Positions 25,572-33,740 of a stretch of 55,120 nucleotides of DNA are shown here, one piece after another. The position numbers and the translations under genes were made by a program. The stretch is from Frankiaceae bacterium. GTDB taxonomy: Bacteria > Actinomycetota > Actinomycetes > JAFAQI01. How positions within the stretch are numbered: position 1 is the first letter of the stretch; each line of letters opens with the position of its first letter. The stretch lies in assembly GCA_019239875.1 (NCBI GenBank), contig JAFAZI010000193.1, positions 1 to 55,120 on the forward strand, written 5' to 3'. Below the pieces are notes generated by a model that saw nothing but the letters and a program-made list of their open reading frames with translations, made no database searches and was not told the origin of the DNA.

Positions 25572-26594
25572 CTACATCGCGTCGCGGGTGACCAGCAGGC
25601 GGCGAAGCGAGTCAAGCCGTTCCGGGGCCGCATGACCTGCGGCGACCCAGGCGTCCAGCTCGCACACCTCGAGGTCGAGATGGTCGCAGTCCGTCGGGCA
25701 GTTCGCGACGCCGCCCGCGAGATCCGGAAAGCAGGCGACCATCCGGTCGCGGTCGACATGGGCGAGGCCGAAGGATCGGATCCCTGGGGTGTCCACCACC
25801 CAGCCACCGCCCGGTAGCGGGAGGGCAAGGGCGGCAGTGGTCGTGTGCTGGCCTTTGCCGGTGCGTGCGCTCACCTCGCCGATGCGCTGGTCGGCATCTG
25901 GGACGAGCGCGTTGACAAGCGTCGACTTGCCGACTCCGGACGATCCGACCAGCACCGTGACCCGCTCATGCAGCCGGCGCCTGAGCAGCTCGACCGCCGC
26001 CTCGAAGCCGGGCCGACCCGACAGGATGATCGGGACCCCGACCGGCCCGTAGATGCGGCGGAGGTCGGTCGGTGGTGCTTTGTCGTTCTTCGTGAGGCAC
26101 AGGACAGCGTCGATGCCGGCGTCCATCGCGGCCACCAAGCACCGATCGATCAGTCTCGGCTGCGGGGTTGGGTCGGTGGTCGCGCACACGATGACGAGCT
26201 GGTCCGCATTGGCGACCAGGACGCGCTCGACCGGGTCGACGTCGTCCGCGCTGCGGCGCAACACCGACCGGCGGTCACTGATGCGCACGATTCGTGCCAG
26301 GGCGTCTGGCCCACCGGACACGTCACCGACGACCTCGACCGCGTCGCCGACCACGATCGACTTGCGACCCAGCTCGCGGGCCCGCATCGCGACGAGCAAC
26401 GTGTCGTCGTCGAGAAGCACGCCATAGCGGCCGCGGTCGACGCTGACCACACGGCCCGGGGCCGCGTCGTCGTGCTTCGGGCGCAGCCGGCTGCGGGGTC
26501 GTGACCCCCGCCCCTGACGGCCGAGCCGATCCTCGTCGTCGACGGGTCGCCGGCTCAGTGCGTAGCTCCTTGGCCGTCGACGACGGACCGCCAC
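25572..26594 (-). CDS. rsgA: Ribosome small-subunit-dependent GTPase RsgA
   Basis: A circularly permuted GTPase of 340 residues that checks late 30S maturation. Order seen: OB-fold (GRVVSVDRGRYGVLLDD), G4 (CLTKNDKA), then G1 GSSGVGKSTLVN, G3 VVDTPGIRSFG, and a C-terminal zinc motif (CFPDLAGGVANCPTDCDH). This G4-G1-G3 order is diagnostic. The GTG start overlaps the end of aroA by 40 bases, and the aroA-rsgA order is conserved in mycobacteria (Rv3227-Rv3228). The first 35 residues are basic and disordered, as in actinobacterial relatives. Confidence 0.95.
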   Translation of the reverse strand: MAVRRRRPRSYALSRRPVDDEDRLGRQGRGSRPRSRLRPKHDDAAPGRVVSVDRGRYGVLLDDDTLLVAMRARELGRKSIVVGDAVEVVGDVSGGPDALARIVRISDRRSVLRRSADDVDPVERVLVANADQLVIVCATTDPTPQPRLIDRCLVAAMDAGIDAVLCLTKNDKAPPTDLRRIYGPVGVPIILSGRPGFEAAVELLRRRLHERVTVLVGSSGVGKSTLVNALVPDADQRIGEVSARTGKGQHTTTAALALPLPGGGWVVDTPGIRSFGLAHVDRDRMVACFPDLAGGVANCPTDCDHLDLEVCELDAWVAAGHAAPERLDSLRRLLVTRDAM

Positions 26595-27847
26595 ATCGCG
26601 GCGAAGCCCGGCAGCGTCTTCGCCGTGGTGTCGATGTTCTCGATCTGCACGCCAGGTACGACGAGACCGATCACCGCTCCCGCCATGGCCATCCGATGAT
26701 CGTCGTAGGTGGCGAAGACGTTGCCGTGCAACGGCTTCGGCGTGATCTCGAGACCGTCATCGACCTCTCGAACATCGGCGCCCAAAGCCGACAGCTCACG
26801 GGCCAGCGCGGCAAGCCGGTCAGTCTCATGGCCACGGAGGTAGTCGATGCCCACAAGTCGCGACGGCGTGCTCGCGAGCGCCGCGACTGCGGCCAGCACC
26901 GGCGCGAGCTCGCCGGCATCGCGGAGGTCGAGCTGCGCACCAGTGATGGTCTCCCCGCCGCTGACCGTGATCCCGTCGTCGTCGACGGTCGACCTCGCGC
27001 CGAACGCCGCGAGCAACGACGGCAGCTGGGCGCCAGGCTGGGTGGAGGTGGCCGGCCAGTCGCGGATCGATACCCGACCGCCGGTCACGACGGCGGCGGC
27101 GAGGAACGGTGCGGCGCTCGAGAGATCGGGTTCGATCATCGTGTCGAACGCCAGGATCGGCCCGGGTGTCACCGACCAGCGGTCAGCGCTCGCATCGACT
27201 TGCACACCCCGCTGGCGCAGCATGTCCACGGTCATCGCGAGATGGGGCGCGTTCGGCACCGACCGGTCGCCGACATGAGCGACCTCGACGCCGTCGTCGT
27301 ACCGGGCACCGGCGAGCAGCAGTGCACTGACGAGCTGACTCGACGACGAGGCGTCGAGCTCGACCCGGCCGCCAGCGACCCGACCCGCGCCGCGGACGGC
27401 AAACGGGGCAGCGCCGCGACCCTCGTCGTCGATGACCGTGCCGAGCTGCCTGAGGGCGTCGAGCAGCGGACCCACCGGGCGACGGCGCACGGCGGGGTCA
27501 CCGTCGAACGTCACGGTCGCGTTGGCGAGTGCGGCCACCGCCGGCACGAAACGCAGGACGGTGCCTGCGTTGCCGACATCGATGGCGGTTGGCGCGCTCG
27601 TGAACGACCGACCGTCGACGATCCAGGTCGTCTCGTCGCTGTCGTCGATGGACGTGCCGAGCGCCCGCAGGGCCGCAGCCATGATCGCGCTGTCCCGGCT
27701 TCGCAGCGGGCGGTGGAGGACGGATCGGCCGCTGGCGAGAGCCGCCAGGACGAGGGCACGGTTCGTCATCGACTTCGAGCCGGGGACGCGCACCTCGCCC
27801 ACGACGGGTTCATGGGCCACGGGGGCGTCCCACAACGGCGTCGTCAC
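26555..27847 (-). CDS. aroA: 3-phosphoshikimate 1-carboxyvinyltransferase (EPSP synthase)
   Basis: A 430-residue enzyme of the shikimate pathway that joins phosphoenolpyruvate to shikimate 3-phosphate. The N-terminal signature VPGSKSMTNRALVLAALA, DVGNAGTVLRF (the usual GNAGT loop), GDPAVRRRPVGPLLDAL and the C-terminal YDDHRMAMAGAVIG block are intact. GNAGTVLRF deviates slightly from the common GNAGTTMRF. Length is normal for the family. It overlaps rsgA downstream by 40 bases and is divergent from a small hydrolase gene across 44 bases. Confidence 0.97.
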   Translation of the reverse strand: MTTPLWDAPVAHEPVVGEVRVPGSKSMTNRALVLAALASGRSVLHRPLRSRDSAIMAAALRALGTSIDDSDETTWIVDGRSFTSAPTAIDVGNAGTVLRFVPAVAALANATVTFDGDPAVRRRPVGPLLDALRQLGTVIDDEGRGAAPFAVRGAGRVAGGRVELDASSSSQLVSALLLAGARYDDGVEVAHVGDRSVPNAPHLAMTVDMLRQRGVQVDASADRWSVTPGPILAFDTMIEPDLSSAAPFLAAAVVTGGRVSIRDWPATSTQPGAQLPSLLAAFGARSTVDDDGITVSGGETITGAQLDLRDAGELAPVLAAVAALASTPSRLVGIDYLRGHETDRLAALARELSALGADVREVDDGLEITPKPLHGNVFATYDDHRMAMAGAVIGLVVPGVQIENIDTTAKTLPGFAAMWRSVVDGQGATH

Positions 27848-27891
27848 ACATCAATCGTCCCATCACGCACGGCGACTGCGACGATGGCGCG

Positions 27892-28530
27892 GTGGCAGCC
27901 AAGAACACGACGCGAGAGATCGAGACGCCGAGTGGCGTGGCTCGTGCGCACTTCAGCGCGGGTGCCGGCGCGAGTATCGGCCTGGCCGTGCTCGGCCACG
28001 GGGCCGGTGGCGGTGTCGACGCGCCTGATCTGCTCGCGGTCACCGCGGCGCTGAACGGGGTCGGCTGGACGGTCGCCAGGGTCGAGCAGCCGTATCGGGT
28101 CAAGGGCCGTCGCGCGCCAGAGGCGGCGCCGCGCCTCGACGCGGCCTGGGAAGCGACGGTCGCCGCGTTGCGGCAGCGGCGCAAGGGCGCGCTGCTCGTC
28201 GCGGGACGCAGCAGCGGCGCCCGAGTCGCCTGCCGCACCGCCGCCGCGGTCGGCGCGGATGCGGTGCTCGCGCTGGCCTTCCCGCTGCATCCGCCCGGCA
28301 AGCCCGAGAAGTCGCGGGTCGATGAGCTGGTCGGCGTTGCCGTACCGGTGCTCGTCGTACAAGGGGATCGGGACCCTTTTGGCACCGCCAGCGCCATCGA
28401 GCAGGAAGCCGGTCCTACGGCAGCGAGGCAGCGGACGGTGGTGTCCGTCACCGGTGACCATTCGCTGCGGCAGTCCGCCGACGCCGTAGCGGCCGCAGTT
28501 GTGTCCTGGCTGGCGGGAATCGCCATCTAG
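27892..28530 (+). CDS. Small alpha/beta hydrolase (KANL3/Tex30-like, COG3571)
   Basis: A 212-residue hydrolase from GTG. It has [15 protein letters not shown] (oxyanion loop), a nucleophile elbow [14 protein letters not shown] with serine, an aspartate in [11 protein letters not shown] and a histidine in SVTGDHSL, so a full triad is present. This arrangement belongs to the TEX30/KANL3-like hydrolases of unknown substrate. The last 16 bases of the gene contain the -35 element of the downstream sigma-factor promoter, so its 3' end is regulatory as well as coding. Confidence 0.8.
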   Translation: MAAKNTTREIETPSGVARAHFSAGAGASIGLAVLGHGAGGGVDAPDLLAVTAALNGVGWTVARVEQPYRVKGRRAPEAAPRLDAAWEATVAALRQRRKGALLVAGRSSGARVACRTAAAVGADAVLALAFPLHPPGKPEKSRVDELVGVAVPVLVVQGDRDPFGTASAIEQEAGPTAARQRTVVSVTGDHSLRQSADAVAAAVVSWLAGIAI

Positions 28531-28541
28531 CCAGGGGTGTT
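28515..28541 (+). promoter_or_regulatory. Autoregulatory SigR/SigH-type promoter (GGGAAT-N18-GTT)
   Basis: GGGAAT (28515-28520), exactly 18 bases, then GTT (28539-28541). This equals the Streptomyces SigR and mycobacterial SigH consensus. It overlaps the 3' end of the hydrolase gene and its transcript should start about 28548-28551, at or just before the in-frame GTG at 28551. Confidence 0.82.
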
Positions 28542-28550
28542 GCACCCAGC

Positions 28551-29306
28551 GTGACCGGAACCATCGACCCGCAAACGACGCGGCGTCGGCATCGAGTGCC
28601 GAGGGCCAGTCGTCGCGATATACAGTCGGCGCGTCCCTCTGGAGTGACGTCGGCGAGGCCTGGGCGTCCCACTGCAGCGAGGGCTACTGCAGTGCGGAAG
28701 GGCGTCAGCGTGACCGAGGAGACCGTCGAGCAGCGCAGCGCGCGCTTCGAGCGCGACGCGTTGCCGTTCCTCGATCAGCTGTACTCGGCGGCGCTGCGGA
28801 TGACGCGTAACCCGACGGACGCCGAGGATCTGGTTCAGGAGACGTTCGTCAAGGCGTTCGCCGCGTTCCATCAGTTCGAAGAGGGCACCAACCTCAAGGC
28901 CTGGCTGTACCGCATCCTGACCAACACGTTCATCAACAGCTACCGCAAGAAGCAGCGACAGCCGCAGGAGGCGGGCAGCGCCGATGTCGAAGACTGGCAG
29001 CTGGCGAGCGCCGAGTCGCACACGTCGTCCGGCCTGAAGTCCGCCGAGACCGAGGCGCTCGACCACCTGCCGGACAGCGACATCAAGGAAGCGCTGCAGT
29101 CGTTGCCCGATGACTTCCGGATGGCCGTGTATCTCGCGGACGTCGAGGGTTTTGCATACAAGGAAATTGCAGAGATCATGGGTACGCCGATCGGCACCGT
29201 GATGTCCCGTCTGCATCGTGGACGTCGCGCGCTTCGAGAGGCGCTCGAGCAGTACGCGGTCGATCGCGGATTCGTTCGACCCGAACAGGCCGGGAGTACG
29301 ACGTGA
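28551..29306 (+). CDS. sigR: ECF sigma factor SigR/SigH (thiol-oxidative stress); short form starts at 28710
   Basis: The core from GTG 28710 (198 residues) is an ECF sigma factor: region 2 with [27 protein letters not shown] and [21 protein letters not shown], region 4 with [44 protein letters not shown]. These match M. tuberculosis SigH and Streptomyces SigR, which control thioredoxin, mycothiol and protein-quality genes under thiol oxidation. GGAAGGG sits seven bases before 28710. The frame stays open back to GTG 28551, adding 53 residues rich in Arg, Thr and Ala, and a consensus autoregulatory promoter starts right there; this mirrors the unstable SigR-prime isoform of Streptomyces. Codon bias in the extension is weaker than in the core. 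The anti-sigma gene follows after 19 bases. Confidence 0.93.
   Translation: MTGTIDPQTTRRRHRVPRASRRDIQSARPSGVTSARPGRPTAARATAVRKGVSVTEETVEQRSARFERDALPFLDQLYSAALRMTRNPTDAEDLVQETFVKAFAAFHQFEEGTNLKAWLYRILTNTFINSYRKKQRQPQEAGSADVEDWQLASAESHTSSGLKSAETEALDHLPDSDIKEALQSLPDDFRMAVYLADVEGFAYKEIAEIMGTPIGTVMSRLHRGRRALREALEQYAVDRGFVRPEQAGSTT
28619..28624 (+). promoter_or_regulatory. Candidate housekeeping -10 (TATACA) for the short sigma mRNA
   Basis: TATACA lies 91 bases before the internal GTG start at 28710 and downstream of the GTG at 28551. A transcript from here would make only the short isoform. No good -35 hexamer is visible, so this is tentative. Confidence 0.35.
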
Positions 29307-29325
29307 CTAGCAGTCGGAGATCGAC

Positions 29326-29610
29326 GTGAGCTGTGGCGACTCGCACGCCGTCGACTGTGGCGAGGTGATCCGGCAGGTCTACCTCTACCTCGACGGTGAG
29401 ATCGATGACGAGGCGCGGGCCGAGGTCCGCGATCACCTCGACGAGTGCGGCCCGTGCCTGCGGCAGTTCGGCATCGAGCAGGAGGTCAAAGCCCTCGTTG
29501 CGCGGTGTTGCGGCAGCGACGCCGCCCCGGACGGTCTGAAGGATCGGCTCCGGGTCAAGCTCCAGGAAGTGCGGATCGAGATCTCCTCGGTGGAGTTTCG
29601 CGCCGAGTGA
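29326..29610 (+). CDS. rshA: Zinc-binding anti-sigma factor (RsrA/RshA)
   Basis: A 94-residue ZAS-family anti-sigma factor that holds the sigma factor inactive until its thiols are oxidised. The redox switch is HLDECGPC (HxxxCxxC), with an N-terminal DCGEV cysteine and a CC pair downstream, as in RsrA and RshA. The GTG start is 19 bases after the sigma gene. Its stop overlaps the galE start as GTGA, an odd coupling of an anti-sigma factor to a sugar epimerase. Together with the sigma gene it forms the conserved thiol-stress module. Confidence 0.93.
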   Translation: MSCGDSHAVDCGEVIRQVYLYLDGEIDDEARAEVRDHLDECGPCLRQFGIEQEVKALVARCCGSDAAPDGLKDRLRVKLQEVRIEISSVEFRAE

Positions 29611-30560
29611 GCTCGTGGCTTGTCACCGGCGGAGCCGGCTACATCGGCGCGCATGTCGTCAAGGCGTTGCGTGATCGCGGCGAGTCCGTCGTCGTCATCG
29701 ACGACCTCACCACTGGATCGCCGGAGCGCACCGGCGACGTACCTCTCGTCACCGGCAGCATCCTCGACGGCGACCTCGTTCGCCGCACCCTCACGGACCA
29801 CGACGTTGCGGGCATCGTGCACATCGCCGCCAAGAAGCAGGTCGGCGAATCGGTCGAGCGGCCATTGTTTTACTACCGCGAGAACCTCGGCGGCCTGATC
29901 ACGTTGCTCGAGGCGGCGACGGAGTGCAACGTCAACTCGTTCGTGTTCTCCTCCAGCTCCTCGACGTACGGCATGCCGGACGTCGACCTGGTCACTGAGG
30001 ACGTCAAAGGCGAGCCGATGAGCCCGTACGGCGAGACGAAGCTCGTCGGCGAGTGGATCTCGCGGGCGGTGTCGGCGGCGACCGGCATGCGGGTCATCGC
30101 GTTGCGCTACTTCAACGTCGCGGGCTGTGCCTCGCCCGACCTGGCCGATCCCGGCATCTTCAACCTGATCCCGCTCGCGCTACGGGCCCTGACGAGCGGC
30201 GAGGCGCCGAAGATCTTCGGCGACGACTATCCGACCCCGGACGGCACCTGCATCCGGGACTACGTCCATGTCGCGGACGTCGCCGATGCCCATGCGGCCG
30301 CGATGCTCCACCTCAACGAGGGCGGTGCATCTGGCGCGTACAACGTCGGTCGTGGCGTCGGGTCGAGCGTGCGCGAGGTGCTGGCGACGGTGGCGGCAGT
30401 GACCGGCAACGACATGGAGCCGGTCGTCGTGGACCGGCGGCCTGGCGATCCGGCCCGCGTCATCGCGTCGGTGGAGAAGATCCGCAACGAGCTCGGCTGG
30501 ACAGCGAGCTACGACCTCGAGCAGATGGTCGCGTCAGCCTGGGCGGCTTGGCCGAAATAG
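29607..30560 (+). CDS. galE: UDP-glucose 4-epimerase (GalE)
   Basis: A 317-residue extended SDR enzyme that interconverts UDP-glucose and UDP-galactose using bound NAD+. Marks are the Rossmann motif VTGGAGYIG at the N-terminus, the SSSSSTYG strand, the catalytic YGETK (Tyr and Lys), RYFNVAGC and the DGTCIRDYVHVADVADAH segment. The GTG start overlaps the anti-sigma stop; starts farther upstream in the frame lie inside the anti-sigma gene and are shadows. Being coupled to the thiol-stress module may place it under stress induction, perhaps for cell-wall sugar supply. Confidence 0.94.
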   Translation: MSSWLVTGGAGYIGAHVVKALRDRGESVVVIDDLTTGSPERTGDVPLVTGSILDGDLVRRTLTDHDVAGIVHIAAKKQVGESVERPLFYYRENLGGLITLLEAATECNVNSFVFSSSSSTYGMPDVDLVTEDVKGEPMSPYGETKLVGEWISRAVSAATGMRVIALRYFNVAGCASPDLADPGIFNLIPLALRALTSGEAPKIFGDDYPTPDGTCIRDYVHVADVADAHAAAMLHLNEGGASGAYNVGRGVGSSVREVLATVAAVTGNDMEPVVVDRRPGDPARVIASVEKIRNELGWTASYDLEQMVASAWAAWPK

Positions 30561-30684
30561 ATCGGCGCGCCCGCAACGAGTGCGCGGCCCGTCTCTGGCC
30601 TTGGCCACATCGAGGCGAGGGTAGGCGGGCGGGACGACGGGTAGGTCAGCCGTCACTTCGACCGAGGAGATTCAGGAGCACATC

Positions 30685-30858
30685 GTGACCGAGGCGCAGA
30701 ACGAAGCGAACCTCAACGACGTCATCGAGACCTCGGAAGAGGCGCACCCAGACCACCGGGAGCACGGGAAGACACCGCCGCGGCCATCCGAAGCCGCACT
30801 CGAGACCCGTACCCGGCACGAGCAGGAGACGGTCAACGAGACCGACGGCGATCACTGA
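30685..30858 (+). CDS. Small acidic hydrophilic protein, 57 aa
   Basis: A GTG preceded by AGGAG (30675-30679) opens a 57-residue frame ending at TGA 30858. The protein is very polar: VTEAQNEANLNDVIETSEEA, then a histidine- and proline-containing middle and an acidic, threonine-rich end (QETVNETDGDH). There is no membrane segment or recognised motif. Good ribosome-binding site and a strongly G/C-biased third position support it. Function unknown. Confidence 0.55.
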   Translation: MTEAQNEANLNDVIETSEEAHPDHREHGKTPPRPSEAALETRTRHEQETVNETDGDH

Positions 30859-30974
30859 CTGGGCCTTGGTTTCAGCCACTTCGCGCCGCGTTGGAACGGG
30901 CCAGATCGCTCAACTCGAGGCAATGACTGGTGCCGCCGGTGGTACTCGTGGTGGGGGCCGGGCAGGCTGACTGG

Positions 30975-31628
30975 ATGCTGACTCGCGACCGTTGGGGTCT
31001 GAACGAACGCCTGTTCGCCTGGTACTACCCCCGTCTCGTAGGCCTCTCCGAGCGTGCAGGTGGCCAGGCGCTCCGTGCGCAGGTGCTCGAACAGGCGCAC
31101 GGCCGCACGCTGGAGATCGGCGCAGGCAACGGCTACAACCTGCCTCACTATCCCGCTGCGGTGACCGAACTCGTCATCACCGAACCGAGTCCGCACATGC
31201 TTCGTCAGCTGAACAATCGTCTGGCTGACAACAGCGCGCCCGCGAGTTGGACGATGGTGCAAGCCGAGGCTGAAGCGCTGCCATTTCCCGACTCGACCTT
31301 CGACACCGTCACCGCCGGATACGTGCACTGCACAATTCCTGAGCCGGCTCGGGCGGTCGCCGAGATCGCTCGCGTTCTCAAACCCGGTGGCCAGTACCTG
31401 TTCGTCGAACATGTCCGTGCCCGCGACGGATCATGGCTGGGACGCGTCCAAGACGTGATCGAACCGCTACACGTGTACCTGGCTGCGGGCTGCCATCCGA
31501 ATCGCCGTACCGAAGAGGTACTGCGTCGTTCCGAGCTCTCGGTCGAGTGGGTGGAGCACACGACGCTCCCGGCGGCGCTTCCCTCGGTCCGTCCGGTTCT
31601 GCTCGGAGCCGCACGCAAGCCGGGCTGA
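30975..31628 (+). CDS. Class I SAM-dependent methyltransferase (Methyltransf_11)
   Basis: A 217-residue methyltransferase. The SAM motif is TLEIGAGNGYNLPHY, the acidic second strand is LVITEPSPHMLRQL, motif II is DSTFDTVTAGYVHCTI and motif III is RVLKPGGQYLFVEHV. The pattern resembles the small actinobacterial methyltransferases that act on membrane lipids or quinones. The ATG at 30975 is chosen because it begins just before the conserved NERLFAWYYPRL block; an upstream start would add an unrelated hydrophobic stretch. A convergent hairpin element follows its stop. Confidence 0.88.
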   Translation: MLTRDRWGLNERLFAWYYPRLVGLSERAGGQALRAQVLEQAHGRTLEIGAGNGYNLPHYPAAVTELVITEPSPHMLRQLNNRLADNSAPASWTMVQAEAEALPFPDSTFDTVTAGYVHCTIPEPARAVAEIARVLKPGGQYLFVEHVRARDGSWLGRVQDVIEPLHVYLAAGCHPNRRTEEVLRRSELSVEWVEHTTLPAALPSVRPVLLGAARKPG

Positions 31629-31636
31629 CGGTCGTT

Positions 31637-31686
31637 GAGTTGTCCGAGCGTCGCGTTGCCGTGGCCACGTGAGGGTCGGACAACTC
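31637..31686. repeat. Convergent-gene hairpin, copy 1 of a dispersed element
   Basis: Perfect 11-base arms GAGTTGTCCGA and TCGGACAACTC enclose a 28-base loop containing CGTTGCC. It lies between the convergent methyltransferase and bL37 genes and resembles a bidirectional terminator. A related copy is at 42118-42169. Confidence 0.75.
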
Positions 31687-31699
31687 CTAGCCGCAGGGA

Positions 31700-31774
31700 T
31701 CAGCAGTTGGGGCGCTTGCCGTGGTTGGCCTTGCTCTTCGCCCGCGCGCGGCGCTTGCGCTTCTTCTTCGCCAT
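31700..31774 (-). CDS. Ribosomal protein bL37
   Basis: A 24-residue, extremely basic protein: MAKKKRKRRARAKSK followed by ANHGKRPNC. This matches the tiny actinobacterial large-subunit protein bL37 first seen in mycobacterial ribosome structures, with the conserved KANHGKRPN end. GGGAG sits six bases before the ATG. It is short enough that automatic gene callers usually miss it. It stands alone between a methyltransferase (convergent, sharing the hairpin at 31637) and a DUF5317 gene upstream on the same strand. Confidence 0.82.
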   Translation of the reverse strand: MAKKKRKRRARAKSKANHGKRPNC

Positions 31775-31791
31775 GTGAACTCCCGTGTCTG

Positions 31792-32382
31792 TTACGACAA
31801 CGCTACGGCAGCGGGCTCTTGGCGCGCGGCGTCGGGCTGGCTCAGCCGCCGCCGGCCGCGCATGCCGAGGAAAACCAGCTCGCCGATGCCGGCCGCGATC
31901 AGCGCGTCGCCCGGGCTCACGACCTCTGGCTGCACTGGCAGCGGGAGCGGGATCACGTCGCCGAGGCGGCGCAACGTCGTGTTGCGGCCGGCAATCTCAT
32001 GTCGCGCATCGTCGCCGGCCGCAATCGCGGCGACAGAGATGTTCGCGCGTGCCGCCGCGTCGATGGAGACGGGCATCGTGCCGTTGATCGCGACGACGAG
32101 CGCGTTGGAGAGCAGTCCCAGCGTGATCAGGGGTACCCCTGCCACCGTGAGATTGCGCGCGCAGAAGACAAGCGCTGTGAGAGCGGACAGCGCGAGTCCC
32201 GCGGGATAGAACCCGTGCAGGCCGGTGAGCCTGGACAGCAGATTGCCGAGGACCTGCGCGGCGACCGCGACGGCGACCAGCCGGGAGGAGCGGATCGGCA
32301 GCGCCGAGAAGTTCGCCCAGGAGCCGCCGAGCAACCCAGCGAGCACCGCTGCGCCGCCCAGCAGGATCACCGCCAACGCCAC
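31792..32382 (-). CDS. DUF5317-family membrane protein
   Basis: A 196-residue protein from GTG 32382 with hydrophobic segments at residues 4-23, about 35-50, about 65-80 and about 85-105, and the conserved NALVVAINGTMPVSIDAA loop of DUF5317. The upstream in-frame ATG at 32409 is less likely because it would overlap the divergent biotin carboxylase start by ten bases. Function unknown. It ends 17 bases before the bL37 gene on the same strand. Confidence 0.75.
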   Translation of the reverse strand: MALAVILLGGAAVLAGLLGGSWANFSALPIRSSRLVAVAVAAQVLGNLLSRLTGLHGFYPAGLALSALTALVFCARNLTVAGVPLITLGLLSNALVVAINGTMPVSIDAAARANISVAAIAAGDDARHEIAGRNTTLRRLGDVIPLPLPVQPEVVSPGDALIAAGIGELVFLGMRGRRRLSQPDAARQEPAAVALS

Positions 32383-32399
32383 ACCGCTAGTGTGCCGCC

Positions 32400-33740
32400 G
32401 TGTTCTCATCCCTGCTTGTCGCGAATCGCGGAGAGATCGCCCGCCGGGTCCTACGGACCGCTCGGACGATGGGTCTGCGCACGATCGCCGTACATTCCGA
32501 CGTCGACGCCGACCTCCCCTACGTCCACGAAGCGGACGAGGCGGTCCTGCTCGGTCCGGCTGCGCCGGCCGAGTCCTACCTCGTGGTCGAGAAGCTCATC
32601 GAGGCGGCTCGCCGGACCGGCGCCGACGCGATCCACCCGGGGTACGGCTTCCTGGCGGAGAACGCCGCGTTCGCGCAAGCCGTCATCGACGCCGGGATCG
32701 GCTGGGTCGGTCCGCCACCCGAGGCGATCATCGCGATGGGCGACAAGATCAGCGCCCGAAACCTCATGGCGGACGCCGGCGTCCCGGTCGCCGCCGGCAC
32801 CCGCGAGCCGGTCGAGGACGTCGAGGCGGCGGTCGCCGCCGCCAAGGACATCGGGTATCCGCTGATGGTGAAGGCGTCGGCCGGCGGCGGTGGCATCGGG
32901 ATGAGCATCGCCCAGGACGCTGACCAGCTCCGGGCTGCGTTCGACACCGCACGCACGCGCGCCGAACGGTTCTTCGGATCGCCGTCGATCCTGCTCGAGC
33001 GCTACATCGAGGGCGCGCGGCACGTCGAGGTGCAGGTGCTCGGCCTCGGTAGCGGTCGGGTCGTTGCGTTGGGCGAGCGCGACTGCTCGGTTCAGCGTCG
33101 CCACCAGAAGGTCGCCGAGGAGACGCCATCGCCCGGCGTGAGCGAGGAGCTGCGGCGCCAGATGCTCGTGGGTGCGGTCCGGGCCGGTGAGGCGGTCGGA
33201 TATCGAAACGCCGGAACGGTCGAGTGCCTGGTGGACCCGGCCTCGCAGGAGTACGTCTTCCTCGAGATGAACACCCGACTGCAGGTCGAGCACCCCGTCA
33301 CCGAGCTCGTGACCGGCATCGACCTCGTCGAGGAGCAGCTTCGAATCGCGGCGGGTGACGAGCCGGCGGCCGACATGACCGACATCCAGCGCAACGGGCA
33401 TGCGATCGAGATGCGCGTGTACGCCGAAGACCCCAAGCGCTTCCTGCCGTCGCCGGGACACATCGAGGTGTGGGAAGAGCCCGAGGGCGACGGCGTGCGG
33501 GTTGACGCCGGCTACCGGGCCGGGAACACCGTGACGCCGAACTACGACCCACTGTTGGCCAAGCTCTGTGTCTGGGCGCCGGACCGCGGGGGTGCGATCG
33601 AGCGGGCCAAGGCAGCCGTCGACGGCTTCCGGATCGAGGGTCTGAAGACCAACCTGCCCTTCTTCACGGAGCTGCTCGAGGCGGCGGAGTTCACCTCGGG
33701 TCAATACGACACGGCGATCATCGAGAAGATGAGGCAATGA
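32400..33740 (+). CDS. Biotin carboxylase subunit of an acyl-CoA carboxylase
   Basis: A 446-residue ATP-grasp biotin carboxylase with no biotin domain of its own (AccC-type length). It carboxylates biotin on a carrier using ATP and bicarbonate. Visible are LLVANRGEIARR, DAIHPGYGFLAENAAFA, MVKASAGGGGIGM (ATP glycine-rich loop), GERDCSVQRRHQKV (catalytic region), FLEMNTRLQVEHPVTELVTGIDLV and the C-terminal VDAGYRAGNTVTPNYDPLLAKL. It starts a four-gene operon (biotin carboxylase, enoyl-CoA hydratase, small membrane protein, biotin carrier). The missing carboxyltransferase could be the gene at 1877 or one elsewhere. Confidence 0.95.
   Translation: MFSSLLVANRGEIARRVLRTARTMGLRTIAVHSDVDADLPYVHEADEAVLLGPAAPAESYLVVEKLIEAARRTGADAIHPGYGFLAENAAFAQAVIDAGIGWVGPPPEAIIAMGDKISARNLMADAGVPVAAGTREPVEDVEAAVAAAKDIGYPLMVKASAGGGGIGMSIAQDADQLRAAFDTARTRAERFFGSPSILLERYIEGARHVEVQVLGLGSGRVVALGERDCSVQRRHQKVAEETPSPGVSEELRRQMLVGAVRAGEAVGYRNAGTVECLVDPASQEYVFLEMNTRLQVEHPVTELVTGIDLVEEQLRIAAGDEPAADMTDIQRNGHAIEMRVYAEDPKRFLPSPGHIEVWEEPEGDGVRVDAGYRAGNTVTPNYDPLLAKLCVWAPDRGGAIERAKAAVDGFRIEGLKTNLPFFTELLEAAEFTSGQYDTAIIEKMRQ

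Noticed and set aside
26501-28054. A 517-codon plus-strand open frame across aroA
   Set aside because: It is antisense to the full aroA gene, has no family motif and its composition (Arg/Ala/Gly-rich) is what high-GC third positions produce on the opposite strand.
31669-32865. A 398-codon plus-strand open frame before the biotin carboxylase
   Set aside because: It is antisense to bL37 and DUF5317 and then out of frame within the biotin carboxylase; no recognisable domain.
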